From an uncultured Clostridia bacterium (GTDB lineage Bacteria; Bacillota; Clostridia; Oscillospirales; CAG-272): a stretch of 53,361 nucleotides of DNA. The stretch lies in NCBI GenBank assembly GCA_944384515.1, contig CALWTU010000032.1, positions 1 through 53,361 on the forward strand, written 5' to 3'. Below the pieces are notes generated by a model. That model was given only the letters and a program-made list of their open reading frames with translations. It made no database searches and was not told where the DNA came from. This document shows, piece after piece, positions 36,140 to 44,852 of this stretch. How positions within the stretch are numbered: position 1 is the stretch's first letter; every line of letters starts with the position of its first letter. The position numbers and the translations under genes are program-made.

Positions 36140-38374
36140 TTAACCTCCGTTACTTTCAACTTTCACATGTATTTTTTCTTCTCTTAAAACTTTGTAAAAC
36201 TCCATTTCAAGCCTCGGCTCTTTAATATTTCGTATAATATTGAGATAAGTTATACCGCTATAAGAGAGCACCCCCACATTATACGGAGCTTTGGACTGCT
36301 CGCTCAGAATGAAATCAAGTCTTTTTACATAATCATACATCACCGAAGGCATATTTATTACTCCGAGGCTTGAGAGAGTTATAACAGATTTTCTCTCCCC
36401 CACTCTGTCAAAGACACACTTCATAACAATATTTTTGAGAAACAGCGGCACAAGCTTTAAGAAAAGTTTTTTCTCGCTCTTGACATTCGTATATATTTTG
36501 CTCGACATGTTTTTGGCGGTAACATCAAGCGCCATATAGTTGCGCACAATTTTGCATATCTCATCGAAGGTATATTCACCGAGTCTGGGGTCAACGCCGG
36601 GCGTGGTATACAGCACAAAATTGCGCAGCGTTTTGCTGCCGTAAATACGCCTGAGGTCTACCGGAATCAAAACTCGCACATGCTTTTGACGGCTTACCTT
36701 GGTAATCTCCTTGTTTTGCAGGTTTATACCCGCTTTTATAAACGCGCCGACAAGCAGTGTTGTCACCGTAACTCCTTTTGATTTTGCAAGAGACACTAAA
36801 CTTTCCGAATCGAGAATAAATGTTGTGACATGCTTAAATCCGCCCTCTTCCCTCTCACCTAAAACCCGGTATGAATCAGGCTCTTTTCTGCTTTTGGAAT
36901 ATTTGCCCGTGTATTTTAAAAAACTGTCTTCAAGTTCCTCGTCCAAAGGCGGCTCAAGCCTGTCAAGCACCCCTTGCTCCGATGGAATCTTAATTCCGTA
37001 TTTCTCGCTGATATATTCCGCAACAAGCGTCTTCAAAAACACAATACCGCCGTTACCGTCTGTCAGAGCATGGAAAAACTCCACCGCAATCCTCTTTTTA
37101 AAAACGAGGACACGGAATGCGCATGTTCTGATCTCCTCAAGTCTCATCCTTGAGAGCGGGTATGACATCTCATCCCTTATTTTCGGCGCCTTGGCAATTT
37201 CCTCAAGGTAATACCAGAAGGTGCCGCGCCTGAGCCTTACGGATATCGACGGAAATCTTCTTACCGTCACATCAAGCGCCGACTGCAAAACCTCCCTGTC
37301 CACATCCTCATAAAGAGTTGCGGAAACCCTGAAGACATTCGACCAGCGTGAGCTTGCGGACGCAGGAAAAATTTTCGCAGCATTGTCAAGCCCCATCCAG
37401 CGCAATTTGCGCAGACTGTCTTTCGGAAAGCACTCGTTTATGAATTCATTGATTATGCCGTATTCCGGCTCGGTGCTCTTAAGGCAGTAAAGGTGATATG
37501 CATGCCACATTTTAGGATGGACGATAAGTTTCGATTTCGCACTGTAATGCAAAAGCCTGCTGTTCAGCATCTCTGCGTCGGATAGCAGTATCTCATCCCC
37601 GCCCGCAAAAATCAGGGACGGCGGCATACCCGTAAGATCTGCAAAAACCGGAGAAACAAGCGGATGTGCCCGCAGTTCTATAAGTTCTTCAACGCCTGCC
37701 GTATATTTCACTTTTTTGGGTTTAACTTTTGCGTCCTCCGTTTTTCCGACATAGCAATTTGCAAAAAACTCAAGCCGCTCTTTAGATAAAGACGGATCAT
37801 TATCAATATTGGTTTTATACGAGCCGCCGGACAGGGTCAAGTCAACCCACGGCGAGACAGCCAAAATTCCGGCAGGCAGCTCGGCGCCGATGCTCTTAAG
37901 CTTCAAGGCAAGCGCATAGCACAGCCCTCCGCCGGCACTCTCTCCCGCAAAGAGAATCGACTTTGCGTCATATCCGTTTTTGAGCATGTATAAATACACA
38001 CGCGCCACATCGTCAAGTGCGGCGGGAAACGGATTCTCCGGAGCAAGCCTGTATACGGGGGAAACAACGCGCATACCGCACTTTGCACACAGGATTGAGG
38101 AAAAGCCCTTGATATACTCCGAGTTGCCGCAGGTATATCCTCCGCCGTGCAGATACAGTATCACACCGTGCCTGATTTCATCACGGGGCACAGTGATCAA
38201 AACATCTATACCGTCAAAAGTATCGCTTTGGTCGACAACCTCATGCCGCATTACATGGTGGATGATTTTTCCGAGCTTATCCTGGATACTTCTCGCCGTA
38301 TCCAGCGGAGTGGCATCCGCAAACGGCCTTGTGAAATTAAGCTGCCCCCTCATAAATCTATCAGAAAATTTCAT
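36140..38374 (-). CDS. Esterase / condensation-type acyltransferase fusion
   Basis: A 744-residue two-domain enzyme. Residues 1-310 form an alpha/beta hydrolase of the hormone-sensitive-lipase family: HGGG oxyanion hole at 76-79, nucleophile Ser146 in GESAGG, Asp260 in GGDEILLS and His291 in MWHAYHL. Residues about 330-744 are a CoA-dependent acyltransferase of the condensation / alcohol acetyltransferase superfamily, with the HALTDG (HxxxDG) active-site motif at 435-440. One chain thus could release and re-form an ester. No signal peptide or membrane segment. It lies between the DUF362 gene (18 bases upstream) and DUF6320. Substrate unknown. Confidence 0.85.
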   Translation of the reverse strand: MKFSDRFMRGQLNFTRPFADATPLDTARSIQDKLGKIIHHVMRHEVVDQSDTFDGIDVLITVPRDEIRHGVILYLHGGGYTCGNSEYIKGFSSILCAKCGMRVVSPVYRLAPENPFPAALDDVARVYLYMLKNGYDAKSILFAGESAGGGLCYALALKLKSIGAELPAGILAVSPWVDLTLSGGSYKTNIDNDPSLSKERLEFFANCYVGKTEDAKVKPKKVKYTAGVEELIELRAHPLVSPVFADLTGMPPSLIFAGGDEILLSDAEMLNSRLLHYSAKSKLIVHPKMWHAYHLYCLKSTEPEYGIINEFINECFPKDSLRKLRWMGLDNAAKIFPASASSRWSNVFRVSATLYEDVDREVLQSALDVTVRRFPSISVRLRRGTFWYYLEEIAKAPKIRDEMSYPLSRMRLEEIRTCAFRVLVFKKRIAVEFFHALTDGNGGIVFLKTLVAEYISEKYGIKIPSEQGVLDRLEPPLDEELEDSFLKYTGKYSKSRKEPDSYRVLGEREEGGFKHVTTFILDSESLVSLAKSKGVTVTTLLVGAFIKAGINLQNKEITKVSRQKHVRVLIPVDLRRIYGSKTLRNFVLYTTPGVDPRLGEYTFDEICKIVRNYMALDVTAKNMSSKIYTNVKSEKKLFLKLVPLFLKNIVMKCVFDRVGERKSVITLSSLGVINMPSVMYDYVKRLDFILSEQSKAPYNVGVLSYSGITYLNIIRNIKEPRLEMEFYKVLREEKIHVKVESNGG

Positions 38375-38392
38375 TTTAAAACCATCACCGAT

Positions 38393-39589
38393 TTATTTTT
38401 TTATCTCGTTCTTATGAAAAATATTGGCAATAAAACTTCTCTTTACCTTCATTGCGCTCTTAGGACAAAACTCCTGACAGCAGAAACATCTGATACATTT
38501 TTCTCTGTCTATCACTGCCTTCTTGTTCTTGATGACTATCGCTTTTGCAGGGCATATTCCGGCACAGATTCCGCACCCCACACACTCGGATTTTATAAGA
38601 TACGGCTTAGTTTTGAGAATAGACTGTGCCGTCACGGCAAAGAGCTTTTTTATGGGATTTTTGGTGTTTGATGAAAACCTCAGCGACTTTCTCTCGACAA
38701 CCCTCTCAAAATCCTTGACCTCAAGCCCCTCTGTCGAACCGACGATATTAAGCTCATCAACATTTTCAGGCACAAGTCCGCGCATATAAGCCGCATTCAA
38801 AATCGGGAGTTCCTCTTTTGTAAATCCGATAAGGTGAGAGGCAAGCATATCAAGCGTGTGCGGAGAATGAGAGGCAAGCAAAAATCCCATCTTCTTCGCT
38901 GTGCCTGCTGTCGGGCCGTTGCCCTCCATTCCGACTACCGCATCCGCAATATTCAGTACCGGATGAAAATACTCGTCAAGGTCAACTATCATATCCGCAA
39001 AATCCTCGTATTTCGGGAAACGATAATGATACTCGGGCTTTATTACTCCGGGTATTGTACCGAACATATTCTTTGCGGCACATGACATACCCATCATACC
39101 GTGACTTTTCAGCTTGCAGAAATTAATAATATAGTCCGCCCTGTCAAGATATCCCGTGTATGTAAAGCTCTTTAATACCTTAGCGTCCTTATACTCCGCC
39201 CTCTTCTCGGAAAAATCGGAATTGAGCTCCGCTCCGTGTTCGCATACTTCCCTGACGCCCGTCCGGTTATACACCCTGTTTAAAAACGCGGCGTTGTAAA
39301 GTCCTCCGGGGCTGTCGCCGACAATAACCTCGGCTCCCCTCTCGGTCAGCATATCGCACAAAGCACAGAGCAGGACGGGATGAGTTGTCGCTGCCTGCTC
39401 CGGCTTCATGGCGGAGACAAGATTAGCCTTTATAACGACGGTCTGCCCGCTCTTGATAAAGTCAAGTCCGCCCAAAGGCTCAAGCAAGCTCTCAAGTGCC
39501 GCTCTCGCCGTATTTTTATCGTACCCGTCAAGAGGTACTACGGATACTGTATCCTCTTTTTTATGGTACTTGGAATTATTTTCAATCAC
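38393..39589 (-). CDS. DUF362 protein with C-terminal 4Fe-4S ferredoxin domain
   Basis: A 398-residue iron-sulphur protein. The N-terminal 310 residues are DUF362 (VVIKANLVSAMKPEQAATTHP, GDSPGG, INFCKLKSHGMMGMSCAAKNMFG); the last 70 contain two 4Fe-4S motifs, CVGCGICAGICP and CIRCFCCQEFCP. It starts with GTG after GAGGT; the GTG overlaps the stop of the upstream SGNH gene by eight bases. DUF362 function is not settled; a redox role is likely. Its place in a lipid-like operon is not explained. Confidence 0.85.
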   Translation of the reverse strand: MIENNSKYHKKEDTVSVVPLDGYDKNTARAALESLLEPLGGLDFIKSGQTVVIKANLVSAMKPEQAATTHPVLLCALCDMLTERGAEVIVGDSPGGLYNAAFLNRVYNRTGVREVCEHGAELNSDFSEKRAEYKDAKVLKSFTYTGYLDRADYIINFCKLKSHGMMGMSCAAKNMFGTIPGVIKPEYHYRFPKYEDFADMIVDLDEYFHPVLNIADAVVGMEGNGPTAGTAKKMGFLLASHSPHTLDMLASHLIGFTKEELPILNAAYMRGLVPENVDELNIVGSTEGLEVKDFERVVERKSLRFSSNTKNPIKKLFAVTAQSILKTKPYLIKSECVGCGICAGICPAKAIVIKNKKAVIDREKCIRCFCCQEFCPKSAMKVKRSFIANIFHKNEIKK

Positions 39590-40649
39590 TTTTTACCTCA
39601 AAAAGGTTATCGAGAAGCTTGTAGAGCCTTGTCGCCATGCTGAAAAATCCGAGGTCGGTCGGATGAGTGCCGTCAACCGTTCCCTCATTCTTACAGATTT
39701 CCATAAGCTCGTATCCCGGGATCATATAAAGATTATTATCCCCGCTCACACGCGCTCTCTCATAAACCTCCCTCTGCAGGTTCAGCCGCTTTGTCGAGCC
39801 GCTGTCATAATAGTATTTGGGTCTTGTGAGGAACACAATCGGCAAATCCCGATGCTTCTCTCTTATGATTTTATAAAACGGCTCAAAGGTCGCCTCATAA
39901 TGCTCAAATGTCGGAGAATTGAAATCATAGTCAAAAACGAACATCGACAGTTTAAGTGACGCGATATACTCCGCAACTGCGCGCTCGCCCTTGGCGCTTC
40001 CGGAAAAACCGAGATTTATGTAATCCGCATCATACCTGCGTGATATGAGCGCCTCATACGAGGAGCCCGGGCGTGACGCACAACCGCCCTGTGTTATGGA
40101 AGAGCCGTAGAAGAGTATCGGATCCTTTACCGAATACTCGGGAGCGGGGAGAACCGCAGACCCCTCTTCCACTCCGAAAAGCACCTCGTCTACCGTGTCA
40201 TACAATGGGAAATTAACAGTAAAGAGTCTCTCTTTTTTTGCGCCCGGTATATCGTAAACACCGAGATACCAATCCTTTGTAGCAACGGGCGGAATAATTG
40301 TCTTTTTATATATTTCCCGGTTATCCTCTCTCACATAGATATCAAAGCCGGATCTGCCGGATGCCGGCATATGAGGCATCCTTACCGCACCTATTTTTGC
40401 TTTAACGATAATATATGGGCTGTCGGTGATAAATCTCACCCTTCCGCCTGCCGTCTGCTTGCAAAGCTGCTCGACAGACTCGCTTGTGGCATGGGCAATA
40501 TCCGCAGGTAATCTGCGGTATCCGACACCGTCATGCCAAACTCCGTAGAGCGAGATGGGTTTGTTTTTCGCATCGTAGTATACCGTGTTTTCCTTGTCAG
40601 TCGGAACTGCAAGCGCAAAATTTTTATCAAGCAAAGAAATATCCTGCAT
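39582..40649 (-). CDS. SGNH/GDSL hydrolase with N-terminal beta-sandwich
   Basis: A 355-residue esterase-like protein. A beta-sandwich (about 1-165) precedes the SGNH domain: ILFYGSSITQGG supplies the nucleophile Ser near residue 180, INLGFSGSAKGE the Gly block, FDYDFN takes the place of block III, and VDGTHPTDLGF the Asp and His near 323. No signal peptide, so cytosolic. The ATG at 40649 is chosen because GGGAG lies before it; upstream in-frame codons lie inside the leader. First gene of the operon with DUF362, the fusion enzyme and DUF6320. Probably removes acetyl or acyl groups from a sugar or lipid. Confidence 0.82.
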   Translation of the reverse strand: MQDISLLDKNFALAVPTDKENTVYYDAKNKPISLYGVWHDGVGYRRLPADIAHATSESVEQLCKQTAGGRVRFITDSPYIIVKAKIGAVRMPHMPASGRSGFDIYVREDNREIYKKTIIPPVATKDWYLGVYDIPGAKKERLFTVNFPLYDTVDEVLFGVEEGSAVLPAPEYSVKDPILFYGSSITQGGCASRPGSSYEALISRRYDADYINLGFSGSAKGERAVAEYIASLKLSMFVFDYDFNSPTFEHYEATFEPFYKIIREKHRDLPIVFLTRPKYYYDSGSTKRLNLQREVYERARVSGDNNLYMIPGYELMEICKNEGTVDGTHPTDLGFFSMATRLYKLLDNLFEVKSD

Positions 40650-40685
40650 AACTATCATCTCCCAAAAAATTATTTTTGTATATTT

Positions 40686-40714
40686 ATTATACAATCAAAT
40701 CTCCCTTAAGTCAA
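40686..40714 (-). promoter_or_regulatory. Sigma-A promoter of the SGNH-DUF362-fusion-DUF6320 operon
   Basis: Minus-strand TTGACT (40714-40709), 17-base spacer, TATAAT (40691-40686). Confidence 0.85.
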
Positions 40715-40726
40715 TAGCATATTTTA

Positions 40727-40755
40727 TTGACAAAACAGACAAAAACAACTATAAT
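40727..40755 (+). promoter_or_regulatory. Consensus sigma-A promoter for rsmG
   Basis: Perfect TTGACA (40727-40732) and TATAAT (40750-40755) with a 17-base spacer; only 12 bases separate its -35 from that of the divergent operon. Confidence 0.9.
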
Positions 40756-40781
40756 ATATAAAAAACACTGTGGAGACTGAT

Positions 40782-41519
40782 ATGCAGATAAATGAGAGTA
40801 CTTTTGTATCCGAGCTTGTGAGCGCTTTTAAAGAAAACGGAATGGGAAGTCTTATAAATCCCGAAAAATCCAAAAAGTTTTATCTTCTGACGGAGAGAAT
40901 GCTCTCGGAAAACGAAAAATACAACCTCACGGCTATTACCGAACCTGACAAAATAATATTAAACCATTATCTCGACTGCGCAGTACTGTGCGACAGGATA
41001 AGCAAGGGCGCGACGGTAATAGATATCGGCTGCGGCGCGGGATTCCCCTCTCTGCCGCTGGCTATTATACGGGATGATATTAAAATAACCGCAGTTGACT
41101 CTACCGCAAAGAGGACTGAATATGTCAAAAAAAGCGCAGAGATACTCGGACTTAATAACCTCACAACGCTGACAATGCGTGCCGAAGAGGGAGCGTGCAA
41201 AGAGGAGTTCAGAGAAAAATATGATTTTGCCGTGGCGCGTGCAGTAGCAGAGCTGCGGGTTTTGACAGAGCTGTGCCTCGGATATGTAAAGGTAGGCGGC
41301 AAGATGATAGCGATGAAGGGCAAGAACGCAGAATACGAGCTGAACGGCGCAAAGCGTGCAATATCCATTATGGGCGGAAGCGATACTGTCTCGGAGAGTA
41401 TAACTCTCAAAGGAAAAACCGATACCGTCTCCCACCCGCTCATAATCATACAAAAAGGCAAGAGGACGCCCAAAGATTATCCGAGAGTATATGCTAAAAT
41501 ATCAAAAAAGCCGCTTTGA
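40782..41519 (+). CDS. rsmG: 16S rRNA (guanine527-N7)-methyltransferase
   Basis: RsmG (GidB) makes m7G527 in 16S rRNA with SAM; loss gives low-level streptomycin resistance in many bacteria. EKYNLTAITEPDKIILNHYLDC, VIDIGCGAGFPSLPLAI and VARAVAELRVLTELC are characteristic. Length 245 is normal. The ATG at 40782 is chosen because GGAG sits 6 bases before it; the upstream GTG at 40770 overlaps that site. A terminator-like hairpin at 41644 separates it from the ParB-like gene. Confidence 0.95.
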   Translation: MQINESTFVSELVSAFKENGMGSLINPEKSKKFYLLTERMLSENEKYNLTAITEPDKIILNHYLDCAVLCDRISKGATVIDIGCGAGFPSLPLAIIRDDIKITAVDSTAKRTEYVKKSAEILGLNNLTTLTMRAEEGACKEEFREKYDFAVARAVAELRVLTELCLGYVKVGGKMIAMKGKNAEYELNGAKRAISIMGGSDTVSESITLKGKTDTVSHPLIIIQKGKRTPKDYPRVYAKISKKPL

Positions 41520-41643
41520 CACCGAAGTATAAAGCATTTTTTCGGCATGATAATTTAACACGGTATGCCACTTAATAAATTTTTACCCCAAAACAGCAGA
41601 ATGCAACGCAAATATTGTTTTTTACAGATGTTAATTTTTCGCA

Positions 41644-41678
41644 CTGCCGCAAATCCTACATTTTGCGACAGTTTTTTT
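41644..41678 (+). terminator. Terminator or attenuator between rsmG and the ParB-like gene
   Basis: CTGCCGCAAA (41644-41653) pairs with TTTGCGACAG (41662-41671) with one mismatch, followed by seven T. It stands 41 bases before the next start codon. Confidence 0.75.
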
Positions 41679-41718
41679 ATTTATTTTGTTGTATTATGTT
41701 AGAGAAGGAGAGATTATT

Positions 41719-42189
41719 ATGAATATGTTTGATGAGGCAAAAGCCATTGTCGGAATGATTAATATGTGTCACGCAACACAAAACGAAATTGCTGAGAAAA
41801 TGGGAGTGAGCCAGTCTTATATCGCAAACAAAATAAGACTCCTCAAAATACCGCCCGTATGTCAGACGCTTATACTCAATTCAGGACTGTCCGAGAGACA
41901 CGCAAGAGCACTCTTGCGGCTTAAAGATGAGGCGGACATTATTTGCGCAATTGAGAAAATCGACAAAATGCGACTGAATGTATCCCTGACGGAGGCGCTG
42001 GTTGACAGCATGATAATTGAGGACAAGCCCAAAATGATAAGCGAATGTACGACGCACCAGCGAATAGCGACATTTGATATTGTGCTCAACGATGCGCTCA
42101 AATATTTAAAATCTGTGGGAATTAAAGTTTTTAAGTCCTCGCAAAAATGCGGCAACAAAAACTATATTTCCCTATGCATTGAAGAATGA
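41719..42189 (+). CDS. ParB/Noc-like helix-turn-helix-only protein
   Basis: A 156-residue DNA-binding protein matching only the central KorB-type helix-turn-helix of ParB and Noc: QNEIAEKMGVSQSYIANKIR, then LSERHARALLRL. The N-terminal CTP-binding ParB/Srx domain is absent; the chain begins just where the helix-turn-helix of ParB would start. The C-terminal 60 residues are not recognised and may dimerise. AGAAGGAGA precedes the ATG at 41719. Position right after rsmG equals that of noc in many Bacillota, but no parA or full parB follows. It may be a reduced Noc relative; it cannot switch as a CTP clamp. Confidence 0.75.
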   Translation: MNMFDEAKAIVGMINMCHATQNEIAEKMGVSQSYIANKIRLLKIPPVCQTLILNSGLSERHARALLRLKDEADIICAIEKIDKMRLNVSLTEALVDSMIIEDKPKMISECTTHQRIATFDIVLNDALKYLKSVGIKVFKSSQKCGNKNYISLCIEE

Positions 42190-42364
42190 GTTCAATACTC
42201 GGAATATCGCAAAGCAGATTTTGCGCAGTGTTCTACCGGGGCGCTCACAGCAGAAATTTATGACTTTTAAAACGCCTCAAAACACTAAAAAGCATATTTT
42301 ACTCCAAAAAATTTACTGTACCAAATAGGTATTTTATAAACCGTACCCACGTTTTACATAAAAA
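42190..42364. other. AT-rich intergenic region, nothing clear
   Basis: No gene or promoter recognised between the ParB-like gene and the structured terminator on the other strand. Confidence 0.4.
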
Positions 42365-42450
42365 AACGGTTATCAAGCCATGCAAAAGGATAAACCAAAG
42401 ACTCAAAAATCTTTCTGTCCTTACTGCTCTTGTCGGCATTGATAACCGTT
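42365..42450 (-). terminator. Elaborate multi-stem terminator or structured 3' UTR
   Basis: On the minus strand, directly after the 740-residue gene, a 12-bp stem AACGGTTATCAA/TTGATAACCGTT plus GCC/GGC past a one-base bulge closes about 55 bases that contain inner stems AAGGA/TCCTT and AAAGA/TCTTT; TTTTTTT follows the right arm. The size and nesting exceed an ordinary terminator. Confidence 0.7.
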
Positions 42451-42454
42451 ATTT

Positions 42455-44677
42455 TTATTCAAGATATGCCTTTGAGATATTAAGCTCGCTCTTTCCGAGA
42501 ACCTTTATAATGTTGACTATAAGCTCCTCTTCTTCTTTAGGAACCTCAACAAAATGAAGATTTACCGTATTGGTGTCCGGCACCGTCGCTTTTATCTTAA
42601 TATAGACATCTTCTTTATTAAAATATTTAATTGTTTTAATTATAATTTCATGTATCCTCTTTAATACTCCCGGATCAACAGGAACACGGAATAAGAGTCT
42701 TACCGTCTTTTGAGTATAAGTATATTTTATCTTAGGCTTTTCACGCTCTTCAACCTGAGAGACCTTTTTGTTATCCTGATTAAGCTGGAAATACTGATTG
42801 TTTGTAAACGGAAGATTTGCGAACTTCTCCTCTTCTATTTTCCGCTTTGCAATCTCCTCTTCTCTGAGCCTTTCCTCTCTCCGCTTTTCCTCTCTGAGTT
42901 TTTCTTCTCTGAGTTTCGCAGCTTCGATCTCCTCTTTGAGTTTTTCCGCTTTCTCTGCCTCTTCTTTTCTGATTCTCTCCTGCTCTATTACGGCGAGTCT
43001 TGCCGCCTCGGCAATTCTCTCCCTCTCCCTGATCTCGGCTCTTTCCTTTGCCTCAATCTCACGCCTGAGCGCCTCGGTCTTCTCCTCTTTTTCACGCTCT
43101 ATCTTCTGCCGCTCTTCCTCAGCCGCCCTTGCTCTTTCCTCAAGGCGTATATTGAGCTGCATAAGTTCTTCTTTCTCACGGCGCAGAGCGTCCGCCTCGC
43201 TTTTTGCCTGAAGTTCAGCCTCCTTGGCAAGCTCAAGGCGCAGCTGCGCCTCTATCGTCTTTCTGAGTTCAGCCTCACGCTCGGCATTGATCTCGGCTTT
43301 ATCCTCACCGCTCGGACGAGTGGGAACAGCGTTTTGTTTTGCGGTATCCTGCTCTGCCGACTGCACCCTTGCAGTCACTGCCTCCTCTTCGGCATCATGA
43401 AGCGCGCTCTCGTGGTCATCAATACCCTCAAGTTTATTTAGCTGCTCTATATCCTCCGCATCTTCTCCGTCCGGGTAAGCGTCTCTAAACTCTGCATTCT
43501 CATCTTCAGCCGCATCGTCATCCTCTGATGCCCCGGCATCATAGTTTTCATCATCGGTTTGCACATTTTTCGGCTCGTCATTGCTCTCAGAGCCCAACGA
43601 CTTTTCAGAAACGCCGACGGTGTTATCCTTTAAAACATTCCTGAGCTTCATTGAAAGCTCATCGTCATTTTCCTCACTCTGAGCCAAATCGTCAGCAGAC
43701 GAGTCATCGCTGTCTTCCATTTTAACTCCGAGAATCTCCTGAAGTTTAAAGGCAAGAATGCTCTCGCCGCCGTTCAAATCTTTATCCAAAGGTGAAATTT
43801 CTATTTGCTCCACCTCTCCTCTTCTTATAATTCTTTTTATTAAATCACGCCACTCGGTAATATTCTTTCTGCCCATGGCGTCCTGATACTGATCCGAAGA
43901 AACCCTGACAAGATATCTGTATTCCTTCTCCCTTATTCTCTGAGGCACGCTGTCGCAAATTTCAAAGAGTATATCACTTGATGACACTGTGTCGGATATT
44001 GTCAGCGGCAAGTCAGATTTAAGATTTTTCCATCTCACCCAAAAATCCTTTTTGAAACAGCCCTTCGCCGTTATCAAAAATCTTCTGTATGTGACATTTT
44101 CCGAAACGTGCTCCATAAAAGTATGGGGTGCAAACTCAACAACAAGTTTGAGAGTGCTGCTTACCACTCCTTTAAGAGAGAACTTCTCCTCGAGTGCATT
44201 GCTTATCTGTCTTGAAAGTTCGTCAACAAAACTCTGCGAATATTTGCCCACAAGGAAAAGTTTGTCCCTTGACGCCGCACTTATCTCAAGTTTAATACCT
44301 TCGTCACAGAAAAAAATCTTCCTCATCGCAATTCTCTCTTCAAACTCACAGGGCACATCCGGCGAGAGAACAAAATCTATCTCTTCTTCCCCAATGTAAT
44401 CATAGGGAACGGATTTTACAAACTTATTTTTGTCAGATACATCCCACATTATCCAAAATCTTTTATTTCCCTCTTCGGTACTGAGGGAAAGAGGATAATA
44501 AAATCTGCCGTCCTTTATAAAGTTATCGCAGAGAAAGTCCTCATACATCTGTACAGCGTAAAGTTTATCGCCAAATCTCTCATTTAATTTCGGGATAAGG
44601 TTGTTTGTAAAGCTCTCTTTAAATTTCTCACTCAATGTATCACTTATTATTTTATTGTGAAACAAGTCAACTGTCAT
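42455..44677 (-). CDS. Unrecognised protein: duplicated domain, acidic linker, long charged helix
   Basis: A 740-residue protein I cannot place in a family. Residues about 20-320 contain two copies of one domain: KRFWIMW (73-79) and KDFWVRW (210-216), each followed some 30 residues later by a VP-centred stretch (VLSPDVPCEF and FEICDSVPQR), an offset of about 137 residues. Residues 321-425 are strongly acidic (Asp/Glu/Ser). About 450-630 form an unbroken Glu/Arg/Lys/Ala helix or coiled coil. The last 90 residues are a compact beta-alpha domain beginning KTVRLLFRVPVDPG. No signal peptide or membrane segment. GGGAGG precedes the ATG. It is monocistronic. Confidence 0.8.
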   Translation of the reverse strand: MTVDLFHNKIISDTLSEKFKESFTNNLIPKLNERFGDKLYAVQMYEDFLCDNFIKDGRFYYPLSLSTEEGNKRFWIMWDVSDKNKFVKSVPYDYIGEEEIDFVLSPDVPCEFEERIAMRKIFFCDEGIKLEISAASRDKLFLVGKYSQSFVDELSRQISNALEEKFSLKGVVSSTLKLVVEFAPHTFMEHVSENVTYRRFLITAKGCFKKDFWVRWKNLKSDLPLTISDTVSSSDILFEICDSVPQRIREKEYRYLVRVSSDQYQDAMGRKNITEWRDLIKRIIRRGEVEQIEISPLDKDLNGGESILAFKLQEILGVKMEDSDDSSADDLAQSEENDDELSMKLRNVLKDNTVGVSEKSLGSESNDEPKNVQTDDENYDAGASEDDDAAEDENAEFRDAYPDGEDAEDIEQLNKLEGIDDHESALHDAEEEAVTARVQSAEQDTAKQNAVPTRPSGEDKAEINAEREAELRKTIEAQLRLELAKEAELQAKSEADALRREKEELMQLNIRLEERARAAEEERQKIEREKEEKTEALRREIEAKERAEIRERERIAEAARLAVIEQERIRKEEAEKAEKLKEEIEAAKLREEKLREEKRREERLREEEIAKRKIEEEKFANLPFTNNQYFQLNQDNKKVSQVEEREKPKIKYTYTQKTVRLLFRVPVDPGVLKRIHEIIIKTIKYFNKEDVYIKIKATVPDTNTVNLHFVEVPKEEEELIVNIIKVLGKSELNISKAYLE

Positions 44678-44708
44678 TACAAAGTCCTCCCAAATTCAAT
44701 ATATTTAT

Positions 44709-44737
44709 ATTCTATCACACGATTTAACAAAATGCAA
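44709..44737 (-). promoter_or_regulatory. Sigma-A promoter for the 740-residue protein
   Basis: Minus-strand TTGCAT (44737-44732), 17-base spacer, TAGAAT (44714-44709). Confidence 0.7.
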
Positions 44738-44797
44738 CATTTTTAACTATTCCCCGGCTTATTTTTTGTAAATAAAATGTTACTTATATATTTAATC

Positions 44798-44826
44798 TTG
44801 AAAAAAGCTGCGTTTTGTGTTAAAAT
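44798..44826 (+). promoter_or_regulatory. Sigma-A promoter for trmO
   Basis: TTGAAA (44798-44803), 17-base spacer, TAAAAT (44821-44826); leader of only about 20 bases. Confidence 0.7.
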
Positions 44827-44852
44827 TAACCCGATAGGACAAGGTGATTTTT

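Noticed and set aside
43000-43200. Repeat array in the 740-residue gene at DNA level
   Set aside because: The repetitiveness is in charged amino acids of a helix, with no regular DNA unit or spacers, so it is neither a CRISPR nor a tandem repeat. The region meant is 42800-43350.
42710-43441. Leucine/serine-rich frames opposite the long charged helix
   Set aside because: Glu/Lys/Arg codons read as Leu/Phe/Ser on the other strand; they mimic membrane proteins but are artefacts.
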